From contig OU015523.1 of assembly GCA_907165065.1 (NCBI GenBank), positions 20,735,834-20,799,833 of the forward strand: a stretch of DNA of 64,000 nt, written 5' to 3'. Position numbers and translations under genes: made by a program. Shown piece by piece: positions 24,601-34,900 of this stretch. This stretch comes from Caprimulgus europaeus. Taxonomy: Eukaryota > Chordata > Aves > Caprimulgiformes > Caprimulgidae. The first letter of the stretch is position 1; each line of letters starts with the position of its first letter. Below the pieces are notes generated by a model. It saw only the letters and a list, made by a program, of their open reading frames with translations. It did no database searches and was not told the DNA's origin.

Positions 24601-25889
24601 AAGGAGTACGCTGACTTTCCCGTGAAGAGAAAGTTAAAATGTAAACGCTCCACCGTTCAAGGGCCTGCCCTGTGGGATCGCCCTGAGGCTCATGGACAGG
24701 CTCAAGTCGAGAAGTCAATCAGCCGCTGCCTACAGGGACATCTACTTGTTCCTCAGTCACCTGCAGTGACTGGAAGGGGATGAGGTAATGACAACGGGAC
24801 ACATACTAAGGTGTAGGTTCCCACGGCTGAAAAGGAATGTGGGTGACATTTTTGCTGACACCTCGCAGCTCGTCAGGTAAAGAAATATTGCTGACTCATC
24901 CGTGCAACGCCTCTGAGGCACAAGCACCTCTTGGAAGGCCTTAGGAGGGTCTCAGGTAAAACTGAACATGAATCACCTATTAAAACACAAGTGTTTATTC
25001 CCTCAAGCAGACAGACATAGACAACTTACCTCTGGGATGCCCCCAAGGCTCATAACCTGGATCCAGGAGAGAAGCTCCATGAGCAGTGCCAGTGTCATCA
25101 TCTGGAATTAAGCACAGGTCAGAGAAGCTCCCACGCACAGAGGAAGCCCACACGAAAGACGTGGAGGAAAAAGCGATTGTCTACGCTTCTTGTGGACAGA
25201 AGCTCATGGAAGGCTGCACCAGCGCTGCCCCTGCATGAAGTTGTGGGCTGAGGACCTGCGGATCATCCAAGGCGAGCAGGGCTGCAGGACTAGAGCAGGA
25301 CCGCTCCTGGTTTCCCAAGGGGACATCTCCCGAGCACGCTCCTCCGGGACGTTCCCCAAGGCCCAAAGCTGAAATCCATGCGGGGACCTGCTGGGGAGCC
25401 ACGGCTGCAAGCAGCCTGGGGAGGAACGCTGCTGCGGGCTGTCACCTGGCTCCTGTGGCACTGCTGGCTCACCACCCCCCGGCCAAACATGCCTACTAGG
25501 GGCAGGCTGCCCTGGGGCAGGGCAGTGTGGTGCGAGGCCTGGCAGCAGGTGGGGCCCCACGGGGACTCAATGTTTGGTTTTCTTACCCCACACCGCTTCC
25601 AGCCCCCTGCTCGCCCAGAAAAATGCCCCGAAAGCAGCTGCAGCCCATCTACGCCTCCCTGCCAGGGTGTCTGCCCCATCTGCATGCACCACGGTGCCTG
25701 CCTGGCTTGCCCGGTCCAGCTTGGCACAGCTGCTCTCCCACGGAGGTGCGGTGGATGCTACAACGCACTCCTCGCGTCTGGGTGTTGGCCTCCTGCTCAC
25801 TCACCTGCTCCCTGCATTCGTATTGGGACAGCCTGTGTGTTCCAGGCTTGCAGGGCCACCAGAATGAGGAGAAGGTGGGTGAGAACCAT
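21618..25889 (-). CDS. Type I membrane protein of unknown family, copy 4
   Basis: Full-span copy, frame intact. Private changes are Arg to Trp in exon 2 (cagcccatctacg, about 25645) and Gly to Asp next to the tail CxxC (gggtcgg, about 21836). It shares the tail variants Gly after YRNLGA and Arg before YHWCHC with copies 5-7, 9 and 11, and the agcggccgaaac poly(A)-side variant with copies 5-10 and 12. Confidence 0.6.
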
Positions 25890-25911
25890 GGTCCCACACA
25901 CTCGCATCATG

Positions 25912-26090
25912 CAGCTGCTGCTGCCACGTCTGCCGCCGTGGCCGCCGCCACCGCTACCGTCGCTGTCGCTGCTACCGCTGCTAATGCTGTCGCTGCTGCC
26001 GCTGTCGCTGCCGCCGCTGCTGCCACTACCGCCGCTAACACTGCCGCTGCCGCCGCTACCGCTGCCGCTGCTGCCGCCGCTGCCGCTGCT
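25912..26090 (-). repeat. Trinucleotide tract upstream of copy 4
   Basis: 179 bp long form, containing the internal 'ctaatgctgtcgctgctgcc' block that the short form lacks. Confidence 0.87.
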
Positions 26091-26475
26091 GACAGAGTGT
26101 TGCCCACATCTGCCATGGCACAGCATGTCAAAGCAGAGCTCTGTGACCTCACAGACCCGCTGGGTGACACACTCTGCCAGGCCTCCCCAGCCTACACCTG
26201 TCACCAGTGAATTTTCGAATCTGTACGCTATTGCATTTCCTTGTTCTACACAAGCGTGGAAGGAGCCGAAGGGGAAAAGGGTGAAGCTATTTTGGGAGGC
26301 AGCGCTGCTTGGGAGTTCACAGGCACAGTTCTTGCTTCACAGAAATCAATCCATATCAAAAGCTCCGTGTGAACGCTGATAAAAAAGCCAATTTCAAGCG
26401 CCTTTCTTTGCTATTGCTTTTGTGAGGCAGAGTTCTATGAAGAAACCAGCTTTTCCCGCTAGTTTTGTTACAGGA

Positions 26476-26652
26476 CTTTTAGGGCCCAAAGTCTCATTTT
26501 TTATAAGGTGCAAACTCCCAGCTCAGGATCCAGTGACTCATCTTAAGGGCCCAAACCCATGTTTTTATGGCCCAACGCACCACTTTTAGGGATCAAAGCC
26601 TCATTTTAGAGTCCAAAGTCTCTTTTTCGGCTCCCAGGTCTCATTTTTATGC
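26476..26652. repeat. Short minisatellite remnant downstream of copy 5
   Basis: About six repeats of TTTTAGGG/CCAAAG. Equivalent remnants lie at 31644-31820, 36811-36987, 41906-42082, 47073-47249, 52168-52344, 57263-57439 and 62360-62537. Confidence 0.72.
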
Positions 26653-26771
26653 TGTGTTGTCAGCCCCAGCTGGGAAACTAGGCCGATGCTGGGACAAAGA
26701 GGTCCCCCACTGGAGTGCAGCGCTGGTCCCATCTCTGTGCGTTACAGCCTGACAGAAGCGGCCGAAACACA

Positions 26772-26784
26772 TTTATTGTTTATT
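26772..26784 (-). terminator. Poly(A) signals abutting the stop codon (reference copy)
   Basis: On the minus strand the stop TAG (26787-26785) is followed at once by AATAAA (26784-26779), then C and a second AATAAA (26777-26772), then the GU-rich TGTGTTTTGG. The 3' UTR would be only about 20-30 nt. The AATAAA next to the stop is conserved in all 13 tail-exon copies, at the six bases just left of 1305, 5057, 8807, 16450, 21618, 31953, 37120, 42215, 47382, 52477, 57572 and 62669. Confidence 0.75.
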
Positions 26785-29700
26785 CTAAAAATCCTCATCT
26801 TCAGAGGTACAGTATCCCTGTTGGTACTGGTAACAGTGACACCAGTGGTATCTAGGCTGAGGAGAGTCAAGGGAAATCCAGGTGTCCAGTGACGAGGCAT
26901 CATCACTGAGAGAGGAGCTGGGACCAGCGGGCGGATCTGAGGGACCTGCTCCGAGATTCCTGTAGCTCTGGGCGAGCTCTGCCGCAAAGGCCCATGGCAA
27001 TGGGCCGGAGCAGTTGCTGCAAATCCCATCTGCTCCGGCAGCCTCAGCCTCTCTTGTTTCTTCTCGTGGCTCTGCTTTGCCTTCTGCTCCAGTCCGATCT
27101 TCCCTTTCCCGGGCAGAGTCAGCATCAGCTCGTCCCAGGGCTTCCTCATCTCGCTGGTTCCTTCGGAACAAATGGGTTTCAGAAAAGACTACTCACTGAT
27201 ATAAAAGTCAGGGCAGAAATCTCAGCAGAGTACGGCTGGCAGCTGCCTTGGCACTCCAGGATGCTCTAACTGCAAACACTTGGCTGCCAACTGCAGCAAT
27301 AAAGGACCCTGGGCAAAAGCCAACTCACGGGTCTCTCTTCCTCAGCCGCGAAATGATGACACAAGACACCGCTAGCCCAGACAACAGCACAGCCAAGGCT
27401 GCTGCAGTTGCTGGCAGATAGTACTTGTGCAGCTCCTCCTGACCGGCAGCCTCAGCCTTTTTCCCGGCGTCCGTCCCTGGAGGGGAAGAGACAACGCCAC
27501 ACGTTACCGTGATCTGCGCTGCGGATAATCTCACGGTGTGCTTAGTATGCCCAAGAGGTTCTTGTTTTCAGTGGCTGGTGGCTCTGGCGTCTTAGCACCA
27601 GAGGACAAGAAGGGTCACTTAAGCTTCCTGTGGAGAAGAGCCCGCGTGCCAGTGAGCAGCTGTGCCAGCACTACCCCTGTGCGTTCCTCCGAGCTGCAGG
27701 CAAGGGCTGTGTGCTGGGGACCTGCGGGTCATCCAAGCAGAGCACTGCAGGGATAGAGCAGAAGTGCTCCTGTTTTCCCAAGCAGACACCTCCCGAGCAC
27801 TCCCCTCCCGTCCCCGAGGCTGAAAGACGGCATCCAGCGGTGCCATTTGCTCCTCACCCCCAGCCCCGATGCACACACTGGGGCAAGGCTGGTCCAAGGA
27901 CAGCGTGGCAGGAGGGCTGGGCTGAAGCCCTCAGACAGCCTCATTCCCAAAAGGCCCGAGCTCCTAAATTCCCGGCAACTGGCTGTGGGGGGAGGTGAGC
28001 AATCTCTCACCGCATCCAAGAGGCCTACGGGCTTCCCTCTGGCACGCTGCTGGCAATAACCTCCACACACCAGATATGACAGGTGTCCTCACAGAGCCGC
28101 TCCTGCCTTCCTTGCCAACAGCTTCCCAGTGCACCCACGCTACCAGGTTTGGCTGCCGACGTGCCGTGCGAGAGCGGGCTCCGGGGGAAGCGCCTGCAGG
28201 CACACAGCGATTCTGACTGGTGACACCGGGCCACCACGGGACAGCAATTACCTGCCGTGCTGCTTTCTTGCACTGCCTGTCTTTCTTCATGTGAGACCGG
28301 CACTTTGCGTCTCTTCGCAAAGGCCTCCTTCTGCACAGTCTTGCGGTCCATCTCTTCAGAAAGAAAGCCGGACACTTTCATTAGAAGTAACCGTTCCTCG
28401 TCAGGGACACGATCCCTACAGGAGCCAACACTCTCCAATACACTGATAAAGCTCAGAAACAAGACCTGGGCTTTTGGGGGTGCATCTAGCCCAAACAATG
28501 TGTCGTTGAGCACATGACACGTCACTTGACCAGTACAAGACAGCAACGCCTGGCCTGCTGGGAAGCCAGGAATTTGCATGGGACCATCTTGTTCACGTGA
28601 CACGCGGTGCGTTTTTGGCAAACTGCGAGATGAAGCTCAGTGACACCCTTCAAAGAGGGTGGGGAAAAGCCACAGCCAGTTCAGCTGGGGAAAGAGCCTT
28701 TCTGAGAAGCACGTCTCACCATGCCAACTCCGTCACTCGGGAAGGGCAACGGACAGACGCGGTGGACTGAACCCTGGGCTCTTGCAACCACGTTCTGGGC
28801 CGTTTCACAAGCCACAGCGAAGAGCCCACTGTCCTCCAAAGCAAGATGAAAACCACAGCCAAGTGCTTTCTGAAATGCAACTAGAAACGGGGAGCTAAAG
28901 CACCCAGGACAGAATTAACCAAGTGACCCACTCAAGGCCGCCTTCAATATTATCATTAGTATTTTAATATCATCATTCTTGTTTGAAGTTTTCTTTCAAT
29001 TACTACATTGTTCTTATCTCAGCCTACCAGTCTCCTTACCCTGACCCCTCCAGTTCTCTCCCCTATTCCCTGTGGGGGCGGGGAGAGTGAGCGAGCGGCT
29101 GCGTTTGGCTGCTAAGCCAAGTGAAACCACCACACCATCACACGTGCTGATCCACGTCATCGCAACCAAACAGCAGAACGTGCAAGGGGATCACGGAATG
29201 ACGTGGCACACACAGGCAGGTCTGTGTTCTCACGCCTGCAGAGGTGCCTGGCTGACTTTGGACTTTGAGCTGGCAGCTCCCCAGGGAAGGAAAAAGCTGT
29301 GACATACCCATGCGACCTCTCTGCGTGTCAGCCCTGGAACCCAGCCAGGAACCTGGATAACCACTGCCTGCAGCCACATCTGAAAACAAACACAGGACAG
29401 AGCAGCTCCCATGAACTACTGCAATACACTTCTTCAGACGTGAAAGACGGGGAATGCAGTTCAAACATGGGATTAGGCCGAAGCACTCCTCTCTCCCTTC
29501 CGCTCAGGAGCATCTTGCAAACATTTACTGCGTGCTCACCGTGGCCACTAACCAGGCATGGAGCTGTCAGCAGAAAGGACACCCTGAAGCTCCAGCAGCT
29601 CTGAGCTCCACCCCAACGGGCATGCTGCCTTTGCAGCCAGCACTGGGAGCAGCGCAGGGGCAGAGCAGCTGGCAAAGGCAGCTCCGCAAGGCAGAGCCCC

Positions 29701-31057
29701 CCGGGGCACATCACAGCCGGACATATTACCCTCTCTGCTCTTCTGCGTGCCCAGGCACCAGCCAAGAAAGGAGTACGCTGACTTTCCCGTGAAGAGAAAG
29801 TTAAAATGTAAACGCTCCACCGTTCAAGGGCCTGCCCTGTGGGATCGCCCCGAGGCTCATGGACAGGCTCAAGTCGAGAAGTCAATCAGCCGCTGCCTAC
29901 AGGGACATCTACTTGTTCCTCAGCCACCTGCAGTGACTGGAAGGGGATGAGGTAATGACAACGGGACACATACTAAGGTGTAGGTTCCCACGGCTGAAAA
30001 GGAATGTGGGTGACATTTTTGCTGACACCTCGCAGCTCGTCAGGTAAAGAAATATTGCTGACTCATCCGTGCAACGCCTCTGAGGCACAAGCACCTCTTG
30101 GAAGGCCTTAGGAGGGTCTCAGGTAAAACTGAACATGAATCACCTATTAAAACACAAGTGTTTATTCCCTCAAGCAGACAGACATAGACAACTTACCTCT
30201 GGGATGCCCCCAAGGCTCATAACCTGGATCCAGGAGAGAAGCTCCATGAGCAGTGCCAGTGTCATCATCTGGAATTAAGCACAGGTCAGAGAAGCTCCCA
30301 CGCACAGAGGAAGCCCACACGAAAGACGTGGAGGAAAAAGCGATTGTCTACGCTTCTTGTGGACAGAAGCTCATGGAAGGCTGCACCAGCGCTGCCCCTG
30401 CATGAAGTTGTGGGCTGAGGACCTGCGGATCATCCAAGGCGAGCAGGGCTGCAGGACTAGAGCAGGACCGCTCCTGGTTTCCCAAGGGGACATCTCCCGA
30501 GCACGCTCCTCCGGGACGTTCCCCAAGGCCCAAAGCTGAAATCCATGCGGGGACCTGCTGGGGAGCCACGGCTGCAAGCAGCCTGGGGAGGAACGCTGCT
30601 GCGGGCTGTCACCTGGCTCCTGTGGCACTGCTGGCTCACCACCCCCCCGGCCAAACATGCCTACTAGGGGCAGGCTGCCCTGGGACAGGGCAGTGTGGTG
30701 CGAGGCCTGGCAGCAGGTGGGGCCCCACGGGGACTCAATGTTTGGTTTTCTTACCCCACACCGCTTCCAGCCCCCTGCTCGCCCAGAAAAATGCCCCGAA
30801 AGCAGCTGCAGCCCGTCTACGCCTCCCTGCCAGGGTGTCTGCCCCATCTGCATGCACCACGGTGCCTGCCTGGCTTGCCCGGTCCAGCTTGGCACAGCTG
30901 CTCTCCCACGGAGGTGCGGTGGATGCTACAACGCACTCCTCGCGGCTGGGTGTTGGCCTCCTGCTCACTCACCTGCTCCCTGCATTCGTATTGGGACAGC
31001 CTGTGTGTTCCAGGCTTGCAGGGCCACCAGAATGAGGAGAAGGTGGGTGAGAACCAT
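26785..31057 (-). CDS. Type I single-pass membrane protein of unknown family, reference copy 5
   Basis: Ten exons by splice consensus: 30973-31057, 30755-30925, 30197-30268, 29540-29563, 29308-29379, 29040-29069, 28252-28554, 28011-28046, 27329-27476 and 26785-27160. They total 1317 nt, giving 438 residues plus stop; all introns are phase 1 except the last (phase 2). The start ATG is in GGGACCATGG; two ATGs lie seven and six codons upstream in frame. Residues 1-20 form a signal peptide (core LTHLLLILVALQA). The long exon (residues 152-252) looks helical, with three cysteines and an NDT sequon; the next exon adds two cysteines. The span is about 285-307, followed by RLRKR. The tail (314-438) is charged, with a CxxC, YRNL at 380-383, a Cys/Tyr/His cluster at about 418-431 and C-terminal EDEDF. 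This suggests a surface receptor or adhesion protein, but no family was recognised. The 24-nt exon and the 47-nt first intron are the least certain parts. Confidence 0.62.
27627..27840. repeat. Diverged internal duplicate, lower member (reference copy)
   Basis: This part of the intron upstream of the membrane exon aligns in the same orientation with 30354-30550 (intron upstream of exon 3). Shared words include acctgcgg-tcatccaag, gagcactcc/gagcacgctcc and gtttcccaag. Identity is roughly three quarters by eye. The same pair exists in the other full-span copies. Confidence 0.65.
30161..30166 (-). terminator. Intronic poly(A) signal after exon 3 (reference copy)
   Basis: AATAAACACTTGTGTTTTAATAG lies on the minus strand only 31 nt past the donor of the 72-nt exon 3 and resembles the terminal signal at 26784-26772. 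If the donor is skipped, the frame reads 11 more residues and stops at a TAA that overlaps the AATAAA. That would give a ~120-residue secreted form without the membrane span. Equivalent sites occur in the other 5.1 kb-type copies (for example about 12181, 19846 and 35329). Confidence 0.45.
30354..30550. repeat. Diverged internal duplicate, upper member (reference copy)
   Basis: Partner of 27627-27840. It lies in the same relative place, upstream of an exon that begins after a pyrimidine-AG, which suggests that part of the ancestral gene was duplicated within itself before the whole unit was amplified. Confidence 0.65.
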
Positions 31058-31079
31058 GGTCCCACACACTCGCATCATG

Positions 31080-31258
31080 CAGCTGCTGCTGCCACGTCTG
31101 CCGCCGTGGCCGCCGCCACCGCTACCGTCGCTGTCGCTGCTACCGCTGCTAATGCTGTCGCTGCTGCCGCTGTCGCTGCCGCCGCTGCTGCCACTACCGC
31201 CGCTAACACTGCCGCTGCCGCCGCTACCGCTGCCGCTGCTGCCGCCGCTGCCGCTGCT
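31080..31258 (-). repeat. Trinucleotide tract upstream of copy 5
   Basis: 179 bp long form. It is in the 5' leader on the minus strand. The frame of the signal peptide is open through it, encoding a Ser/Gly-rich stretch back to an ATG at 31294. Confidence 0.87.
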
Positions 31259-31643
31259 GACAGAGTGTTGCCCACATCTGCCATGGCACAGCATGTCAAA
31301 GCAGAGCTCTGTGACCTCACAGACCCGCTGGGTGACACACTCTGCCAGGCCTCCCCAGCCTACACCTGTCACCAGTGAATTTTCGAATCTGTACGCTATT
31401 GCATTTCCTTGTTCTACACAAGCGTGGAAGGAGCCGAAGGGGAAAAGGGTGAAGCTATTTTGGGAGGCAGCGCTGCTTGGGAGTTCACAGGCACAGTTCT
31501 TGCTTCACAGAAATCAATCCATATCAAAAGCTCCGTGTGAACGCTGATAAAAAAGCCAATTTCAAGCGCCTTTCTTTGCTATTGCTTTTGTGAGGCAGAG
31601 TTCTATGAAGAAACCAGCTTTTCCCGCTAGTTTTGTTACAGGA
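31259..31643 (-). promoter_or_regulatory. 5' flank of copy 5, presumed promoter region
   Basis: Between the triplet tract and the minisatellite remnant of the next unit. I see no TATA box in a convincing position, no GC-box cluster and no CCAAT pair, unlike the CpG segments of the 3.75 kb units. A promoter is inferred only because a signal-peptide exon lies just downstream. The same ~385 bp precedes every 5.1 kb-type copy that is not cut by the gap. Confidence 0.3.
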
Positions 31644-31820
31644 CTTTTAGGGCCCAAAGTCTCATTTTTTATAAGGTGCAAACTCCCAGCTCAGGATCCA
31701 GTGACTCATCTTAAGGGCCCAAACCCATGTTTTTATGGCCCAACGCACCACTTTTAGGGATCAAAGCCTCATTTTAGAGTCCAAAGTCTCTTTTTCGGCT
31801 CCCAGGTCTCATTTTTATGC
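31644..31820. repeat. Short minisatellite remnant downstream of copy 6
   Basis: Same remnant as at 26476-26652. Confidence 0.7.
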
Positions 31821-31952
31821 TGTGTTGTCAGCCCCAGCTGGGAAACTAGGCCGATGCTGGGACAAAGAGGTCCCCCACTGGAGTGCAGCGCTGGTCCCAT
31901 CTCTGTGCGTTACAGCCTGACAGAAGCGGCCGAAACACATTTATTGTTTATT

Positions 31953-34900
31953 CTAAAAATCCTCATCTTCAGAGGTACAGTATCCCTGTTGGTACTGGTA
32001 ACAGTGACACCAGTGGTATCTAGGCTGAGGAGAGTCAAGGGAAATCCAGGTGTCCAGTGACGAGGCATCATCACTGAGAGAGGAGCTGGGACCAGCGGGC
32101 GGATCTGAGGGACCTGCTCCGAGATTCCTGTAGCTCTGGGCGAGCTCTGCCGCAAAGGCCCATGGCAATGGGCCGGAGCAGTTGCTGCAAATCCCATCTG
32201 CTCCGGCAGCCTCAGCCTCTCTTGTTTCTTCTCGTGGCTCTGCTTTGCCTTCTGCTCCAGTCCGATCTTCCCTTTCCCGGGCAGAGTCAGCATCAGCTCG
32301 TCCCAGGGCTTCCTCATCTCGCTGGTTCCTTCGGAACAAATGGGTTTCAGAAAAGACTACTCACTGATATAAAAGTCAGGGCAGAAATCTCAGCAGAGTA
32401 CGGCTGGCAGCTGCCTTGGCACTCCAGGATGCTCTAACTGCAAACACTTGGCTGCCAACTGCAGCAATAAAGGACCCTGGGCAAAAGCCAACTCACGGGT
32501 CTCTCTTCCTCAGCCGCGAAATGATGACACAAGACACCGCTAGCCCAGACAACAGCACAGCCAAGGCTGCTGCAGTTGCTGGCAGATAGTACTTGTGCAG
32601 CTCCTCCTGACCGGCAGCCTCAGCCTTTTTCCCGGCGTCCGTCCCTGGAGGGGAAGAGACAATGCCACACGTTACCGTGATCTGCGCTGCGGATAATCTC
32701 ACGGTGTGCTTAGTATGCCCAAGAGGTTCTTGTTTTCAGTGGCTGGTGGCTCTGGCGTCTTAGCACCAGAGGACAAGAAGGGTCACTTAAGCTTCCTGTG
32801 GAGAAGAGCCCGCGTGCCAGTGAGCAGCTGTGCCAGCACTACCCCTGTGCGTTCCTCCGAGCTGCAGGCAAGGGCTGTGTGCTGGGGACCTGCGGGTCAT
32901 CCAAGCAGAGCACTGCAGGGATAGAGCAGAAGTGCTCCTGTTTTCCCAAGCAGACACCTCCCGAGCACTCCCCTCCCGTCCCCGAGGCTGAAAGACGGCA
33001 TCCAGCGGTGCCATTTGCTCCTCACCCCCAGCCCCGATGCACACACTGGGGCAAGGCTGGTCCAAGGACAGCGTGGCAGGAGGGCTGGGCTGAAGCCCTC
33101 AGACAGCCTCATTCCCAAAAGGCCCGAGCTCCTAAATTCCCGGCAACTGGCTGTGGGGGGAGGTGAGCAATCTCTCACCGCATCCAAGAGGCCTACGGGC
33201 TTCCCTCTGGCACGCTGCTGGCAATAACCTCCACACACCAGATATGACAGGTGTCCTCACAGAGCCGCTCCTGCCTTCCTTGCCAACAGCTTCCCAGTGC
33301 ACCCACGCTACCAGGTTTGGCTGCCGACGTGCCGTGCGAGAGCGGGCTCCGGGGGAAGCGCCTGCAGGCACACAGCGATTCTGACTGGTGACACCGGGCC
33401 ACCACGGGACAGCAATTACCTGCCGTGCTGCTTTCTTGCACTGCCTGTCTTTCTTCATGTGAGACCGGCACTTTGCGTCTCTTCGCAAAGGCCTCCTTCT
33501 GCACAGTCTTGCGGTCCATCTCTTCAGAAAGAAAGCCGGACACTTTCATTAGAAGTAACCGTTCCTCGTCAGGGACACGATCCCTACAGGAGCCAACACT
33601 CTCCAATACACTGATAAAGCTCAGAAACAAGACCTGGGCTTTTGGGGGTGCATCTAGCCCAAACAATGTGTCGTTGAGCACATGACACGTCACTTGACCA
33701 GTACAAGACAGCAACGCCTGGCCTGCTGGGAAGCCAGGAATTTGCATGGGACCATCTTGTTCACGTGACACGCGGTGCGTTTTTGGCAAACTGCGAGATG
33801 AAGCTCAGTGACACCCTTCAAAGAGGGTGGGGAAAAGCCACAGCCAGTTCAGCTGGGGAAAGAGCCTTTCTGAGAAGCACGTCTCACCATGCCAACTCCG
33901 TCACTCGGGAAGGGCAACGGACAGACGCGGTGGACTGAACCCTGGGCTCTTGCAACCACGTTCTGGGCCGTTTCACAAGCCACAGCGAAGAGCCCACTGT
34001 CCTCCAAAGCAAGATGAAAACCACAGCCAAGTGCTTTCTGAAATGCAACTAGAAACGGGGAGCTAAAGCACCCAGGACAGAATTAACCAAGTGACCCACT
34101 CAAGGCCGCCTTCAATATTATCATTAGTATTTTAATATCATTATTCTTGTTTGAAGTTTTCTTTCAATTACTACATTGTTCTTATGTCAGCCTACCAGTC
34201 TCCTTACCCTGACCCCTCCAGTTCTCTCCCCTGTTCCCTGTGAGGGCGGGGAGAGTGAGCGAGCGGCTGCGTTTGGCTGCTAAGCCAAGTGAAACCACCA
34301 CACCATCACACGTGCTGATCCACGTCATCGCAACCAAACAGCAGAACGTGCAAGGGGATCACGGAATGACGTGGCACACACAGGCAGGTCTGTGTTCTCA
34401 CGCCTGCAGAGGTGCCTGGCTGACTTTGGACTTTGAGCTGGCAGCTCCCCAGGGAAGGAAAAAGCTGTGACATACCCATGCGACCTCTCTGCGTGTCAGC
34501 CCTGGAACCCAGCCAGGAACCTGGATAACCACTGCCTGCAGCCACATCTGAAAACAAACACAGGACAGAGCAGCTCCCATGAACTACTGCAATACACTTC
34601 TTCAGACGTGAAAGACGGGGAATGCAGTTCAAACATGGGATTAGGCCGAAGCACTCCTCTCTCCCTTCCGCTCAGGAGCATCTTGCAAACATTTACTGCG
34701 TGCTCACCGTGGCCACTAACCAGGCATGGAGCTGTCAGCAGACAGGACACCCTGAAGCTCCAGCAGCTCTGAGCACCACCCCAACGGGCATGCTGCCTTT
34801 GCAGCCAGCACTGGGAGCAGCGCAGGGGCAGAGCAGCTGGCAAAGGCAGCTCCGCAAGGCAGAGCCCCCCGGGGCACATCACAGCCGGACATATTACCCT

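Noticed and set aside
25378-26379. Long plus-strand open frame (333 codons) running through the triplet tract, repeated in each unit
   Set aside because: It is antisense to the signal-peptide and second exons and owes its length to the stop-free triplet repeat. It is Leu/Pro-rich there and its length varies with the tract; splice and Kozak signals favour the minus strand.
28776-28827. tRNA-like B box (ggactgaaccctggg on the plus strand) and an 8-bp inverted repeat gggctctt/aagagccc
   Set aside because: No matching A box at the right spacing and no cloverleaf. The B-box-like bases vary between copies (att/act). Probably chance or an old SINE fragment.
29328-29885. 185-codon minus-strand open frame spanning several exons and introns
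   Set aside because: It crosses good splice sites, begins at no convincing start and is open by composition. Only the 24-nt and 72-nt exons inside it fit the phase chain.
29928-29936. Possible 9-nt microexon (CTTCCAG/TCACTGCAG/GTGGCT), phase 1 to 1
   Set aside because: The signals are acceptable and the phase fits, but nine bases are too few to support without transcripts. It was left out of the model; including it would add three residues.
30197-30268. Alternative phase 0 reading of exon 3, giving a hydrophobic segment (MMTLALLMELL...)
   Set aside because: Attractive as a membrane span, but it conflicts with the phase 1 exits of exons 1 and 2 and with the long exon, which is open only in phase 1. 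A 5.1 kb-type variant at its end is partly silent only in phase 1.
31075-31338. Poly-alanine minus-strand frame over the triplet tract
   Set aside because: A low-complexity reading of the repeat in one of three frames. The frame of the signal peptide is a different one.
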